64,000 nt of DNA from Spodoptera frugiperda (GCF_023101765.2 NC_064232.1:4967933-5031932), one strand, 5' to 3'. Numbered from the stretch's first letter, positions 10,311-22,362 are shown. Program-made: numbers and translations. The notes: generated by a model not told the origin, from the sequence alone.

Positions 10311-11087
10311 TATTTTTTCTTTGTTTCAGTGCAGTACTAACACAACAAGTCCAACTGTATCAATCGAAGAGTTTTATGCACACATGCAGTTATTGCATTT
10401 TTAGTTTCTTGCATTGCAATTCTGCTCACTCTTGCGATACCAAGTTACTTTCGACATTGGCATAATAGTCGACCTCGGCTCTATTTGCCACTAACAAAAA
10501 TAGAAGAGAATAGAAGTTTCTATAAAAAGCTTTTACTTCTCTTTTCTGGCTCTCTTGGTGAATACCTGAGCCTGATGAATGATTCACTGCTAAACCTTTG
10601 GATCTTGAGTCTGTCTCGTGGCGCTGCAGACCTTCTACACGGCGGACAACAGAATGTACACTGCTAACGGACCTCTTTTGTCCACTTCATGACCGTGTTC
10701 GCTGGCCACATTTGTTATAGCTGAGACTGACGAGTGGAAAAAATTGAAAATCGGAAGAGTGAGGATTTTCGCAGAAGAGTTTAAGAGTCGAGAGGATTGC
10801 TGTTACGGGTCTGGACGATTACTGCTACCAAAGATTCTACGGTTCTTCAACCTTGAGGCTTCTAACAAGCCACGCCACAACTAGTACTGACCCTGAAAGT
10901 TCTCCCAAAGCATACAACGATCAGTCTATGCCTGAAGCCGGGTTTTAACTGCTAAGAGAAACTAGAACACTAAATATCTTCTGCAAAAGCCTAGTGGACT
11001 TACTTAGGCTTGAGGTTCGTGGTGCTTTCATTTATTCAACAATCTGACGTGAGTGCGTTGTGTGTGTGAGATTTCCAATTTCAGAAA

Positions 11088-12173
11088 ATGTATGTTTTAC
11101 ATCAAAACATTGCTGGACTTATAAATAAATCGTATAAACTATATATATTTATTCAGGAATTGTTGAGTTATCAGATAAATATAGACATAATATGTATAAC
11201 CGAACATTTCATGATGTCAGATCAAGAAAAATTACGACATATTATACCAAATTATGAACTGGCAGCATGTTATGCTCGACAGAACAGGAAACGCGGTGGT
11301 TCCTGTATCCTGGTTAAAGCTGGTCTTGAATATAAAGAGCGACCTGACATAATGGAGTATTCGATATCAGGAATTATAGAATGCTGTGCCATAGAACTCC
11401 CTGTACACAAAATTATTGTTATATGTGTTTATAGACCTCCTTATTCGAATAACCTAAATAAGTTTTATGAAAACCTAGATCACATATTAAAAAAAACATA
11501 TATCGATCCCTTGCAAAAGGTTGTATGCGGAGACTTTAATATGGGTGATACCTTGCAAACATCAAAATTTGAAAAATTTCTCAGCAGCTTCAACCTGAAA
11601 CTAGAAATTAATCAGCCGACTCGATTTATCAGTAAAAGATGTCTAGATAATTTTGCACATAATTTTAAACAAACAGACTGCGAACATAAAGTAATGGACT
11701 TTGCATTATCTGACCACGCTGCTATAATTTTGGAAATAAAAATTAATAAAACCAGTCAAATTAAAACATGGAGATCATTAACACGAGATATAACCCAAGA
11801 AAATCTAACAAAATTTCGTACGCATCTCGAAAGCCTTACATTCCTTGATGTATATAATACAGAAGATTCCAACGAAGCTTATGATAACTTCCTAGATATG
11901 TTTTCACTGTTGTATGATCTCTGTTTCCCGTTTAAATTCGTCACAATAAAAAAATTAAAATGTATCTGCCGTAGAATTCGGTTATGCAGCAAAAAGCAAC
12001 GGCAATTATTAAGGCAACAGCGACTAAAACCAACCTGTGAAAATAAAACTAAATTCAATGATTACTCTAGGAGATTTAAGAAAATCGCCAAACTCGGGGT
12101 TGGGTCTGTGCGACCCACCAAATCATTTAAGTTCGGTTACTATCGTGCAAAACGTTGCTGCTCTTCTCAATAG
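11088..12173 (+). pseudogene. Jockey/CR1-like retrotransposon ORF2: AP endonuclease part
   Basis: The frame opens with the endonuclease-family start QNIAGL, then ICITEH with the metal-binding Glu, VYRPP, GDFNMG and SDHAAI in the expected order, so the endonuclease catalytic motifs look intact. The true element sequence stops at 12095; the last ~26 codons are read from an inserted sequence. The protein continues after the insertion at 13074 (RRFKKIAKL then TQKAQ). The ORF2 is therefore split and cannot make a full EN-RT protein. No ORF1 is evident upstream. Confidence 0.8.
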
Positions 12174-13050
12174 CTGGAGCTGTTGAGTTGTCCTACGCGT
12201 TGCAACAACGTTAGTCGTGCCACGGCCGCAGTGGGAGATACAGGATCACTTTAAAAAAGGTACGTGAGACCCATCCCCGCGGTCTTAACAATTTCGCGCC
12301 ATTTTGTATACATATTGTTTAACTTATAATCTGTGTTTTTATCATTTTTATTTTTGATTTTTATTGTTATTTACAATTGTAGTTGGTTATATATAGTTCT
12401 ATGTATTTTATTTGTATTTTTTGAAGGTACTTAGTAAAAATGGACCGTGAAGAGGCTGAACGACAGCGTATTCTGGCAATTTTACAAAAGTATTGACTCT
12501 GATACTCAGTTGTCAGACCAGGATGTCATGAAGAAGAAGATCACTTGAGGGAGCGTAGTATTTCAATTGCCGCAGAACAGGATATCTCAGCCTCAATAAT
12601 GATGATATTAAACTGTCTATTCGATTGCAATATATCTGCGTAGAACATATAGTACCTTTCTGTGCCGACTGTACCAAAGATAATGATTCCAAATGATTAA
12701 TTGTTTATTTTTTAAATTTATTTAGTTACCTACATAAAATGTGGCATTAAATTTTAAGACTGATTGTGGGAAATTAATAATAATATCCAAATTACATTTA
12801 AGTAAAGAGAAAATGTTTGTTGATAATTTTAGTTCTTTTTTTAAATGTTATTATATATAGATTAAAACATAATATAATTCATAATATTTATTGTTTTATT
12901 TAATCACAAAAATACCCAAAAATAAAACATGCATAAAATAGTCTTTGTTATTTATAAATTTATTGAAATAATTTCGACATTATGAACGGGTCGGTGAGAC
13001 TAAAAAAAACCCCAACGTCCGTGTAACACCTTTCACCCCCATGACGCCGG
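12096..13050. mobile_element. 955-bp insertion in the retrotransposon, piggyBac-like remnants
   Basis: A perfect 23-bp direct repeat (12073-12095 and 13051-13073) flanks the insert, and removing one copy plus the insert restores the ORF2 frame. Inside, a start-like peptide MDREEAERQRILAIL (12440 on) is followed in another frame by DSDTQLSDQD. Near 12630-12700 CVEHIVPFCADC shows the C-x2-H-x4-C-x2-C spacing of a piggyBac C-terminal zinc motif. These suggest an internally deleted piggyBac relative, but piggyBac makes TTAA duplications, so the 23-bp repeat is unexplained. Confidence 0.5.
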
Positions 13051-15461
13051 GATTTAAGAAAATCGCCAAACTCACCCAAAAGGCTCAGAATAATCATCTA
13101 ATAAATAATTCAAACAACAAATCCAAAACCGCTCCGCAAATTATAAATAATAACAAAACCGTAAAAGAACCAATTTCTCAAATAAAAATAGGCGACGAAA
13201 TAATATCCTACCAAATCTCAATAGCCGAATCCTTTGACAAATTCTTCATCAATCTGATTTCAGATATAACTAAAAATAGTTCGTATGACTCAGTAAACAA
13301 AATCAAAAAAACAGTTGACCCTCAAGATGTTATTCGCATAATAAAAAAACTCAACATAACAAACAACTCAACCACAGTTATAGAAGTTATTTCTGATTGT
13401 ATAGCTGCACCTCTCGCTCATATTATAAACGTTAGGACGAACGAAAACGAAATCATGGCAATAAAAACTAAGGAAATTCATACTAAAGTATTTAGCGATT
13501 GGACAACTGTAAGCATTCATGAGAGTAGGGACAAAATTTGTGAACTTCGTGGTAGACCATATAGCAGGGAGCCTCAATTTATTGAATATAAAAATACCTT
13601 TGAAGAAGTTTACTCAACCGCGAGACGTCTTTATATCAATAATAAAATCAAATCAGTTGATGATAAAATAAAGACAACTTGGGAAGTCCATATACAAAAA
13701 CACAATGAGACTGGTGGGAAACGTATAAAAATCTCCAAACTTAGTTTAAATACTAAAAGGGGACATATTTCGTCAAACTTAAATATAGTCCAGGAATTAG
13801 AATTTTTTTTTACTAATATTCCAGAAACAACTAGCTTACATTCATCAGCAACACTCTCTGCAACTTTGCTTAAGAATCATGTAAAATTGTGTCAACACGA
13901 ATTTAATTTCAAATATACAAATTCATCAGAAATAATGAAATTATTAAACGAAATCAAGGTCAAATCGACTGAGGATCTTTGGGGGTTATCAGTAAAATCA
14001 AGTCAGAGTCAGTCAAATCAGTCAACTATCGAAACTATAGCGCAGGATCTGGCTTTGTCTTTCAATAAAAGTATAGATGACGGTCTTTTCCCTGACTTAA
14101 TGAAATGCAGTAAAGTTATCGCACTATTCAAAAGTGATGACACTAAGGAACCAGTATCTGTTTTGCCGGTTCTCAGCAAAGTGTTTGAAAAGTTGATGCT
14201 ATCTCAGATGCTTCATCATTTTAATAAATATTCGTTATTCCACCAACAACAATATGGTTTTACTAAAGGTCGTTGTACCACTGACGCCAGTATCACCCTA
14301 GTGAAGGAAATATTTGCCGCTTGGGAGGCAAAACAGGATGCTATTGGTATATTTTGTGATCTCTCAAAAGCCTTCGATTGCGTTGACCACGAGACACTTT
14401 TGCTGAAATTAGATCACTATGGGATTAGGAATACTGCGCTCCATCTGTTAAAATCTTACTTAGAAGATAGACAGCTAGAGGTTCATGTAAATGGTACTAA
14501 CTCACAAGGTTCTGAAATGAAAATGGGTGTTTCTCAAGGTTCTATATTGGGTCCCTTCCTCTTTATGGTCTATATGAATGATTTGCCATTTGTATTTGAA
14601 AATCAACCAAGAATGGTACTGTTTGCAAATGATATATCTTTAATTTTTAGAGTAAATCAACGTTCCAGTAATTTTAATAACGTAAACAGATCTATTTGTC
14701 TAGTTCAAAACTGGTTCACTATTAATAACTTAGCGCTAAACGAAAAAAAAACCAAATGTATTAAATTTAGCTTATCAAAAGTGCATAATAATGATTGTGA
14801 CGTTGTATTGAATGGCCAAAAGTTGGAATTTATTAACGAGACGGTTTTTTTAGGTATTACTCTAGACACTAGGCTACAATGGCGTCCTCACATAAAGGCA
14901 CTCTCGGAGAGATTGAGTTCAGTTGCTTTTGAGGTTACGGACGAGAAAACAGCAAGGCTTCACTATTTTAGTGATTTTCACAACATTATGTCGCACGACA
15001 TTTTGCTGTGGGGTCGAGCTGCGGAAATAGAATCAATTTTTATATTACAAAAGCAGGCAATCCGAGCAATATATAAGTTGTCCCATCGTAAATCTTTGAG
15101 GAAATTCTTTAAAACTATAGATATCCTAACGATGCCCTGTCAATTTATATATGAAAATATTATGTATGTGAGAAAAAAATTACAGTTATTTGAACAAAGA
15201 AGCGATGGAAATAATTTTAATACTAGTGATAAAAACAAGTTAGTTCGACTGTCCAAAGTACAGAAATCCTTTATGGGGCTAGGTGTACAATGTTATAACA
15301 AAATACCAACCAATATACTAGATTTTAAAGAAAGTGATTTTGAAACTTGTATTAAACATGGATTATGTAAAAAGGCATACTACAAAGTAACAGATTATCT
15401 GAAAGATGAGAATGCTTGGCAGTATGTTTGTCCGGCTCCACCGGACAATACTCAAACATAG
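13041..15461 (+). pseudogene. Jockey/CR1-like retrotransposon ORF2: reverse transcriptase part, mosaic and inactive
   Basis: This is an 806-codon open frame; the first ~11 codons come from the insertion and its duplicated target. RT blocks appear at roughly residues 375-600: VLPVLSKVFEKL, QYGFTKGR, FCDLSKAFDCVD, GVSQGSILGP and the catalytic box as LFANDIS instead of LFADD. The Asp-to-Asn change should abolish activity. The usual NYRPIS before VLP is deleted. Near residue 130 (about 13430) the sequence jumps from RT N-terminal sequence (APLAHIINV) back to linker-type sequence (KNTFEEVYSTARRLY), so two related elements are fused in frame. The C-terminal part matches the copy at 20060-20669. Confidence 0.75.
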
Positions 15462-15589
15462 TCAGACGGTTGCTCAGATTCCGATCTGTCAGTAGTTTAA
15501 TGTAATAATTATTGAGAATAACTTAGTAATTAATCTACAAAAACTAAAACTATACATTTATAAATTTCACCAACCTTAGACGCGAATAT

Positions 15590-16190
15590 CAACTATAATG
15601 GCCAAATAATTGAAAAAGTGAACAGTGCAAAATTCTTAGGAATCCTAATCGACAGCCAGTTAAGGTGAAAGCCCCAAGCAGAAGATATCTTCTGCTTGCG
15701 GCTTGTGTTTAAACGATTAAGTACAGCCGCGTTTATGTTATATAACCTTTCAATAAAAGTTGACACCCCAACAGTGTAATTGGCGTATCATGATCTTCCA
15801 ATATCCATTCTGGAATTTGGGGATATTGCAGAGAACGAGAAAGCATTTTCAATGCCCAGAAACGATGTTTGAGAGCAATATTTGGCAAGTAACTGTTAGC
15901 TGCGTACCTATATTCAAGTCTCCGAAATTGTTAACATTCCCATGCCTCTATTTACTTGAATTAACAATATTTGTATTGTATAACTAGAAAAAGAAATACA
16001 GATTTAAGGTTTCAGTATCAGAACTTATCATCGATAGGTGTATTCCAAACTATACTACAAAAAAGTGTAAGTTACCGATTCAGAGATTTAAGAAATGTTT
16101 TATAGAACTACTAGTAGATAAATGTTATTACTCTGTGCAGGATTTCCTAAATGATACCTTGTAATATTCTAGTAACCTGTAATTGTAAGC
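15590..16190 (+). pseudogene. Degenerate RT C-terminal fragment
   Basis: The translation contains EKVNSAKFLGILIDSQLR, then a stop, FKRLSTAAFMLYNLS, and with frameshifts PISILEFGDIA and RFRDLRN. The order matches the region after the RT catalytic box in Jockey-like ORF2. Several stops and shifts show that it is dead. Confidence 0.5.
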
Positions 16191-16299
16191 TTTATATTTA
16201 CATGCCTAACAAGGCCGAATGTATATGAATCTTTAAAATGTAATTATCATCCTATTCCTATGTACGGATACGGACCTATACGGATAAACAGGCAGAGGG

Positions 16300-16505
16300 T
16301 GACTAGCAAACTCCCCGGAAAAGGCCGCTAGCATGTAGCACCACGGTAGCAACATACGTTGAGCTGCTTTGGGAAGGAGAGGTATCTCACGGCTATCAGA
16401 TCAATCCCGGAAGTACGGTCAAGACCCCTACCAGCATCTTACAGGGATACGTTCTTCTCCAGGGTGGAATTGAAAGCAACTCCACTTTTGCGAATTTCCA
16501 CTCAA
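16300..16505 (-). repeat. Retroelement 3' fragment, also present at 29160-29560
   Basis: GACTAGCAAACTCCCCGG, CCGGAAGTACGGTCAAGACC, CCTACCAGCATCTTAC and GAAAGCAACTCCACTT are the reverse complement of the block at about 29325-29530. Confidence 0.6.
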
Positions 16506-16554
16506 TTCGGCCGATTAAAATAATATATCGACCAAAAGTCATGGTTAATTTTTT

Positions 16555-17025
16555 TTTATGAGACGTGCCGGTAATCGAGCAGACGTATTACCTGATGGTA
16601 ATGGTGCTCCCACACAGCGGTTATATAACGTTATCCAACAATGTGTAACAATAACGTTTGTGTTTAAACAAATTATAACAGTGGTTGTAGAGTATGTTAC
16701 ATGCTGTTATAAATGTTACACAATGTTGTATAACTTTATATAACTGCTGTGTGGGAGCACCATAAGCAATCGCCGTCGCCCATGGACACTTGAAACACCA
16801 GAGGTTTTACAAGTGCCTTACCGGCTTTTTGGGAGTTAGGAATTTAAGGGTTTTTGTTCGGGAATGGGGATGGGAAAGATTGGGAAGGGGGGAATTGGGC
16901 CTCCGGTAACCTCGCTCACACAACGAAACACAACGCAAGCGTTGTTTCACGTTGGTTTTCTGTGAGGCCGTGGTATTACTCCGGTCGAGCCGGCCCATTC
17001 GTGCCGAAGCATGGCTCTCCCACAC
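16555..17025 (-). repeat. Repeat family 2 copy interrupted by a MITE
   Basis: It is a full-length family 2 repeat from CGAGCAGACGTATTACCTGA to CATGGCTCTCCCACACTT, split by the 161-bp element at 16602-16762. Confidence 0.65.
16602..16762. mobile_element. PIF/Harbinger-type MITE nested in the repeat
   Basis: TAA at 16599-16601 and 16763-16765 flanks a 161-bp element with ends TGGTGCTCCCACACAGC and GCTGTGTGGGAGCACCA. Removing it restores GATGGTAAGCAATCG. The TAA duplication and terminal repeats fit Harbinger-like MITEs. Confidence 0.8.
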
Positions 17026-17596
17026 TTAAAAATTTTGTGTTGTCCCGACTACTTACGTATAACTAGTACTTACAAAGAAAATGTGAAGCTTTCAATACAT
17101 TTCTTTTATTGCATTGTAAGCGTGGAATAATAAATAGACCAAAGTCTTGGCAATAGTACCTAGTCCATTATATACAATGTGATAGGTGTGAGACTTCTAA
17201 CCCGTTAAGGCTGAGTTCTACACCTAATTTTATGGACAAAAGTCGGGGGTCGAATTGGTCGAATCCCCTCCCCCTAAAAATTATGGCTATTTTAATATTT
17301 TTTTTACTTTTTTTGATATCAAAGGTTGTATGCGTCATAGAAACATAAAAAAAACGACAAACGGTAGCTAATAACCTTGGCTAACTAATTCATTACTTTT
17401 TTCATATGTTTGATAATGTTTTGGTGAGAAAAAAAATCATTTGTGAATTATTTTTACCGAAAAAATCACTATTTTTCAATATTTTCAATTAGGGGTTCAA
17501 CCACCCATATTATTTTTTTTGGCGATAAAATTAGATGTAGTACTCAGCCTTAACGGGTTAGAAGTCCCAACCCTATCACATTGTATAGTAATTTAT

Positions 17597-17672
17597 ATAC
17601 ACAAACACACAACGTCACGCCTTTTTATCCCCGAAGGGGTAGGCAGAGGTGCACATTACGGCATGTTGTGCC
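17597..17672 (-). repeat. SINE family 1 fragment
   Basis: ACGTCACGCCTTTTTATCCC, GAAGGGGTAGGCAGAGGTGC and ATTACGGCATG match the SINE 3' end, inverted. Confidence 0.6.
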
Positions 17673-17976
17673 GCTATCAAATCAAATCAAATCAAATCAC
17701 TTTAATGCATCCATAGTGTACAATTTGGTCGACAGTTTTATAGTAATATGTTCCAACTATGGGCCCTATTGGGCACCGCAAAAGAACTTAATCTACTTAC
17801 ATATTAATTGGTAACATTGTTTAAATAGTATCAAAATTATAATTACAACATTTATAGGCAAATTTACATAAAAAAAAAAAATATATTAAAATTTATAACA
17901 TTGGTAACATCAATGAATACTATCAAATTCAAATCTTAGGCATTAATCATTAATAAAGTAATAATTTAATAATAAG

Positions 17977-19127
17977 GTAACCTAACCAAATAAGGCCTAC
18001 CTTATTTTTATTACCGCCTAGCTCGTAGGTTTAAAATGACAAGGGGCTGATAATTTCAAAATCTTATATTTATTTATTAAACTTTGTAATAATGGAATCA
18101 AAATGGCTTTAGAAACAAAAATTACAATTTTATAAACACAAATAACTAAAGTGTCACTTTGGCCTTATTGGGAACCCTATGTCTTAATAAGGCCTCAATA
18201 AAAACTAGTAAGTATTCAACTTCTTAATTATAATAAAACTTTGTCAATGCTTACAATAAATGTAATGAGATCTTATTAATTAATTTTGGTCATTATACAT
18301 CAGGCTAAACGAGTTTCTCATCATGTAATACCCAAGTAACATCTTTGAAGTCATCGGTACCCCAGCATCAGTCAAACGAATGAGAATAACTTCTTGTTAT
18401 GTAGCCAATTCAGCGACCGACCTAGCTTTCGTGTAGTCGAACCACTCTTTAGATGGTGCGTACTTCTTTGGAAGTTATATCAGGCTGCAGCAGCCTACCG
18501 GGTAAAACAGGGTGCATAAAATTCGAAGGGTGAATAGATACTATGAAGAATTTCCCGATATCCATTCACCCCTTTTCTGTATCTATTCACCCCGTTTACC
18601 CCTTTCTAACATTTTAACAGCGTTTTCCATCTTTTGCAAAATCCATTGGCGTTCTTTTTGACAGAAGCTGGTGATCCGTTTTCTATGCAATTACTGAAAA
18701 ACAACTATGCCTTAATAAGGCCTACACGTTTTTTTTGTAGGCTTTATTAGGGCATGGCACATAGGTAAACAAAACAACGATCATATGAAATACACCGATA
18801 TTATAGCTATTTCTCTTATGTGAGGAGATGGCTAAATGTATATAATTGTCATACAGACAAAACACGGCACGTTGTATACTGATAAATATAAAAATACTAA
18901 CAGTTTACGCTACTCGAATTTTATAAAAACTAAAGTGCGCTCCACGTCGTGATTGTTTTCGTCTGTAGGTTCCAACATAATCGCGGCACGGGTTGCTTGC
19001 TGTGCTCAAATTAGTTAAGTAATGTGCATGCACACTTCTACAAACTTTGGCGACCATTTGACATCGGGAAGAGGGAAATTTTCAAAATAGGCTTTATTGG
19101 GGCATAGGCCTTATTTGGTTAGGTTAC
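17977..19127. mobile_element. Non-autonomous TIR element with AATAAGGCCT repeats
   Basis: The left end GTAACCTAACCAAATAAGG and the right end CCTTATTTGGTTAGGTTAC are perfect inverted repeats. Copies of AATAAGGCCT or AATAGGCTTTATT recur inside (about 18000, 18170, 18188, 18710, 18735, 19085). No coding capacity is seen; the superfamily is not determined. Confidence 0.65.
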
Positions 19128-19280
19128 TATACTATTTTAGCAGTTTTTACTTACATAATATTGCACAAATTGAAAAAAAAAAACAAAATTAAATCGATAC
19201 AATAGCTACTTACGTACACAACAAAACAGAAAATGCAATATATGTACTTATAATGAAATAACTAAATAACACTGTTATAC

Positions 19281-20062
19281 TTAGAATAATTTATCATTTA
19301 TATATTCGTTTAGGGAGTAGTAGGCTTTGTCTATGAGTATATCTTTCATTTTACTAATGAATTTTTTGTCACTAATCTCGTCCTTTAATGAGTCGGGTAT
19401 CTTATTGTAAATTTTTATTGTCATTACATATGTGCTGTTTGAGTGTAGTGTAATGCAAGAAGTGGGTATGCTACCCACTACGTGGGTACGCTAACATATT
19501 TTTATGTCTAACGGTGCGGTCTTTATATTTGTCTCCACGCTTAATGAAGAAGCCATTGTATTTTCTGACAAATTTACATACTTCCAAGATATACATACAA
19601 GGAAGAGTTAATATTTTATGTGTTTTAAATAACGGCCTACAGCTATCAGTCTGTTCAATATTTGTTAGTATGCGAATTAATTTTTTTTTGCATTATGAAA
19701 AGTGCAGGGGCATCTGTTACCCCACATTATGATCCCGTAGCTAAACCAAGAGTGTGCGTACGCGTAATAGGTGATGAGTGATGTATGGAGGTCAGTAGTT
19801 CTCGCTACTTCTCTAAAAGCATAACAAAATTTTGAGATTTTAGATTTTATGTTTTGGATATGGGTTTTCCAGGCGATGTGTGAGTCAATAGTAAGTCCCA
19901 ATAGCGTAAAAGATTTTTCGACATCAATGTTCGTCCCGTTTATTGAATAGTTTACTGGTAGTGAAGGTTTTTGGTATGGGTGGAATGTCATAAGTTTAGT
20001 TTTTTTATAATTTATTTCTAGATTGTGTTTATTCATCCATTCTACTGCTCCATCCAATGGGG
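19281..20062 (-). pseudogene. RT C-terminal segment of the minus-strand LINE
   Basis: Two open pieces (20060-19677 and 19478-19281) carry the post-catalytic RT segment (KTKLMTF, FTLLGLTIDSHIAWKTHI, FSYGIIMWGN) and the C-terminal IYNKIPDSLKDEI...YYSLNEYI. Stops and shifts separate them. Confidence 0.65.
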
Positions 20063-20669
20063 GCCCCACATAAAAGCACTTTCGGGGAGACTAAGCTCCG
20101 CTGCTTATGCATTCAGACAAATTAGGCAGCTAACGGATGTAAATACAGCAAGGCTTGTTTATTTTAGCTATTTCCACAGCATAATGTCTTACGGCATTTT
20201 GCTGTGGGGTCGGGCCGCGGATGTAGAATCAATTTTTATTTTGCAAAAGCGAGCTATTCGAGCAATATATAACTTGCCCCGTCGTGAATCTTTGAGAGAA
20301 CTTTTTAAAACTATAAATATTCTTACAGTGCCTTCTCAATTCATTTACGAAAATATTATGTACGTAAGAAAAAATCAACAATTGTTTGAAAAAAGAAGCG
20401 ACAGACACAATTTTAATACGAGAGGTAAAAATAAGTTGGCTATACCGCAATTCCGATTGTCCAAAGTGCAGAAATCCTTCATGGGTTTTTGTGTTAAATG
20501 TTATAATAAACTACCAACTACCATACTGAATCTGAACGAGAAAAAATTTAAATCTTGTATAAAGCGTGAACTGTGTAAACAGGCATATTATAAACTGTCA
20601 GATTATATTGAGGATAAAAATGCGTGGCAGCATGTTGGTCCGGCTCCACTGGACACTCGCTCACACTAG
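20060..20669 (+). pseudogene. RT C-terminal ORF of the inserted LINE
   Basis: About 200 open codons begin at the truncation point with WGPHIKALS and end HVGPAPLDTRSH. It lacks endonuclease and RT catalytic parts, so it is not functional despite the open frame. Confidence 0.75.
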
Positions 20670-21174
20670 ACAATGCTCAAATACGATCACTAGTTACACG
20701 TTAACTTAAAGTATTAATTTATTCCAATGCAGTCTAGGGATCCTGTGGCATCAAGCAGATATTTTTTTATGTGAAAGATTAAATTATATATTATTATTAT
20801 TTGTATAGAAGCATTATTTCAAAATTGTAAGTGTACATATGTGGGCACTATGTTTGAAATAACCCGCTATTTTATTTTCTTTACAAATTGGTTTTATTGT
20901 CCCGTTAGTTTTGACGTATTGTAGTTACATTGTTCCTACATATATATACAATAGATAAATAGTGTATCAGAGATATTGTAAAAAACTTATTTTTTAAAAG
21001 AGTAACGATGGAGTTTCTTGCTCGTTCTTCTCCATTCGAAGCTACACTTTGGAACGAGCGCCTAGCTTCACTGACAGACAGACTGACGGACAATTCAATT
21101 TGACGTTTCAAAAGTGCCTTATTTAGGATTAATTGAAATAAATGCTTTGACTTTGACTTTGACTTTGACATTGT
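20060..21174 (+). mobile_element. 5'-truncated LINE inserted into the minus-strand LINE
   Basis: It contains an open C-terminal RT stretch to the stop at 20669 (GPHIKALSGRLSS, GILLWGRAADVESIF, HVGPAPLD), highly similar to the end of the 13041-15461 ORF. A ~500-bp 3' UTR ends in four TTTGAC units (about 21151-21174). The 5' truncation and simple-repeat tail are typical of LINE retroposition. Confidence 0.75.
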
Positions 21175-21311
21175 ATTGTGTTATTAAATATTAAGTCTAA
21201 TTTTTCATTTAAGTTGGTATTATCATTACACGAGGTTAAAATAGAAATATCATCTGCGAACAGTACACATGGCTCATTCATGATTTTTGGGAGGTCATTG
21301 ATGTATATCAA
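21175..21311 (-). pseudogene. RT catalytic-box fragment of the minus-strand LINE
   Basis: The sequence reads MIYINDLPKIMNEPCVLFADDISIL with an intact ADD box, and is then cut by the inserted LINE. It continues at 20060. Confidence 0.65.
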
Positions 21312-21355
21312 AAATAAAAGACATCCAATGACACTACCTTGGGGGATACCTTGGG

Positions 21356-21523
21356 CTATACAATGTAAACCCGCTTTTCACCAATTCCAGACTCCGTGCT
21401 ACTACTGAGAAATTTTTCGAATAATCGTAAAAGTCAAGTAATAATTTGCCCCACTCGGGAATCGGACCCGAGACCCATTGTCCGGCAGTCGCAATTGCGT
21501 CCACTCGACCATCGAGGCAGTCA
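21356..21523 (-). repeat. SINE family 1 copy
   Basis: TGTAAACCCGCTTTTCACCA, CCGTGCTACTACTGAG and the B-box complement GGGAATCGGACCCGAGACC are present, inverted. Confidence 0.65.
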
Positions 21524-21797
21524 CAATTTATATAATCTACGAAATGTAGAATGTTAATATTACGTAAATTAAAAAAATACCTACACATTCTTATATTTAA
21601 ATAGCTTTAAAATATTATTAAGTGATAACCTTTACCTTAAACTTCTTAGTTGTAAGTACTAAAAATAAAATATATGAGACGTTGTATTATGACGTCACAG
21701 TACAACGTTAATTTTGTATGAGAAATTCAAGTCATCAAAACCTTAGATGTATAGAATTTGGTCAGTTTTGATTGTACGACAAAACTAAGTATACAGA

Positions 21798-22362
21798 TTA
21801 ATTCGTTACATCGAGTGCTTCATAGTTACACACATGTCTAAAAACGTTAACATTCTCCGTGATGAAAGAGGTTAACACATTCGTGGACAATACTATCTCA
21901 CAAGTTGCAGCTACTATGATTGATATGTGCTTTGCAATCCTGTATCCGTTACTCCGCAGCACCTTCATCACATGTGTCAGCTCCTCCTGTAAATGTTCCT
22001 CGTCGCATAAATCATATGCGCGGTTGGTGAGTGAGGTGACTACAGAGTTTAGTTGTCTGGGATGGTGGTGAGAATCAGCTTGTAAATATCGGTCAGTGTG
22101 AGTCGATTTCCTGAAATAAACCGAGTGTCCCAGAGAGCCGTCAGCACGAACTAAAATCTTCACGTCCAGAAATGGCAATGTCCTCTCATTTTCCAACTCG
22201 TAAGTGAAGTTAATTTTCGCGTGCATGTTGTTTAGATGTGCCAAGCATACTTTCACCTCTTGTTCGCCCCCTCTATGATACAGAAACGTCATTGACATAC
22301 CTCTTCCACAGCTTTATAGATGTAGTGGCAGTGGAGACAGCCAACTGTTCGAAATGCACAAG
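21798..22362 (-). pseudogene. Penelope-like element: reverse transcriptase C-terminal part
   Basis: The sequence LWKRYVNDVS (YVDD box with Asp changed to Asn) is followed after a frameshift by FLDVKILVRADGS, GHSVYFRKSTHTDRYL, DSHHHPRQLNSVV, NRAYDLC and LRSNGYRI. This is the characteristic post-catalytic region of Penelope-like RTs. It lies head-to-head with the GIY-YIG half on the other strand, so the element is rearranged. Confidence 0.75.

Larger units (their letters stand above)
6896..11087. other. Repeat-rich intergenic stretch without a host gene
   Basis: Apart from the family 3 and SINE pieces listed, this stretch holds AT-rich sequence and a repeat related to 36560-36740 (AGCAGCTGACAT at about 9470, GGCTCTCTTGGTGAATACC at about 10545). 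A (GT)n run lies at about 10277-10299. Open frames here are short, show no family signature and have no splice partners. Confidence 0.6.
17677..21311 (-). mobile_element. Minus-strand LINE carrying two later insertions
   Basis: RT fragments run leftward: 21311-21175 (YINDLP and VLFADDISIL), then after an interruption 20060-19680 (WMNKHNLEINYKKTK, LLGLTIDS, FSYGIIMWG) and 19478-19281 (IYNKIPDSLKDEI to the C-terminus). The 3' end reaches a (GATTT)n-like tail at 17677-17702. A plus-strand LINE fragment (20060-21174) and a TIR element (17977-19127) are inserted in it. Confidence 0.6.
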
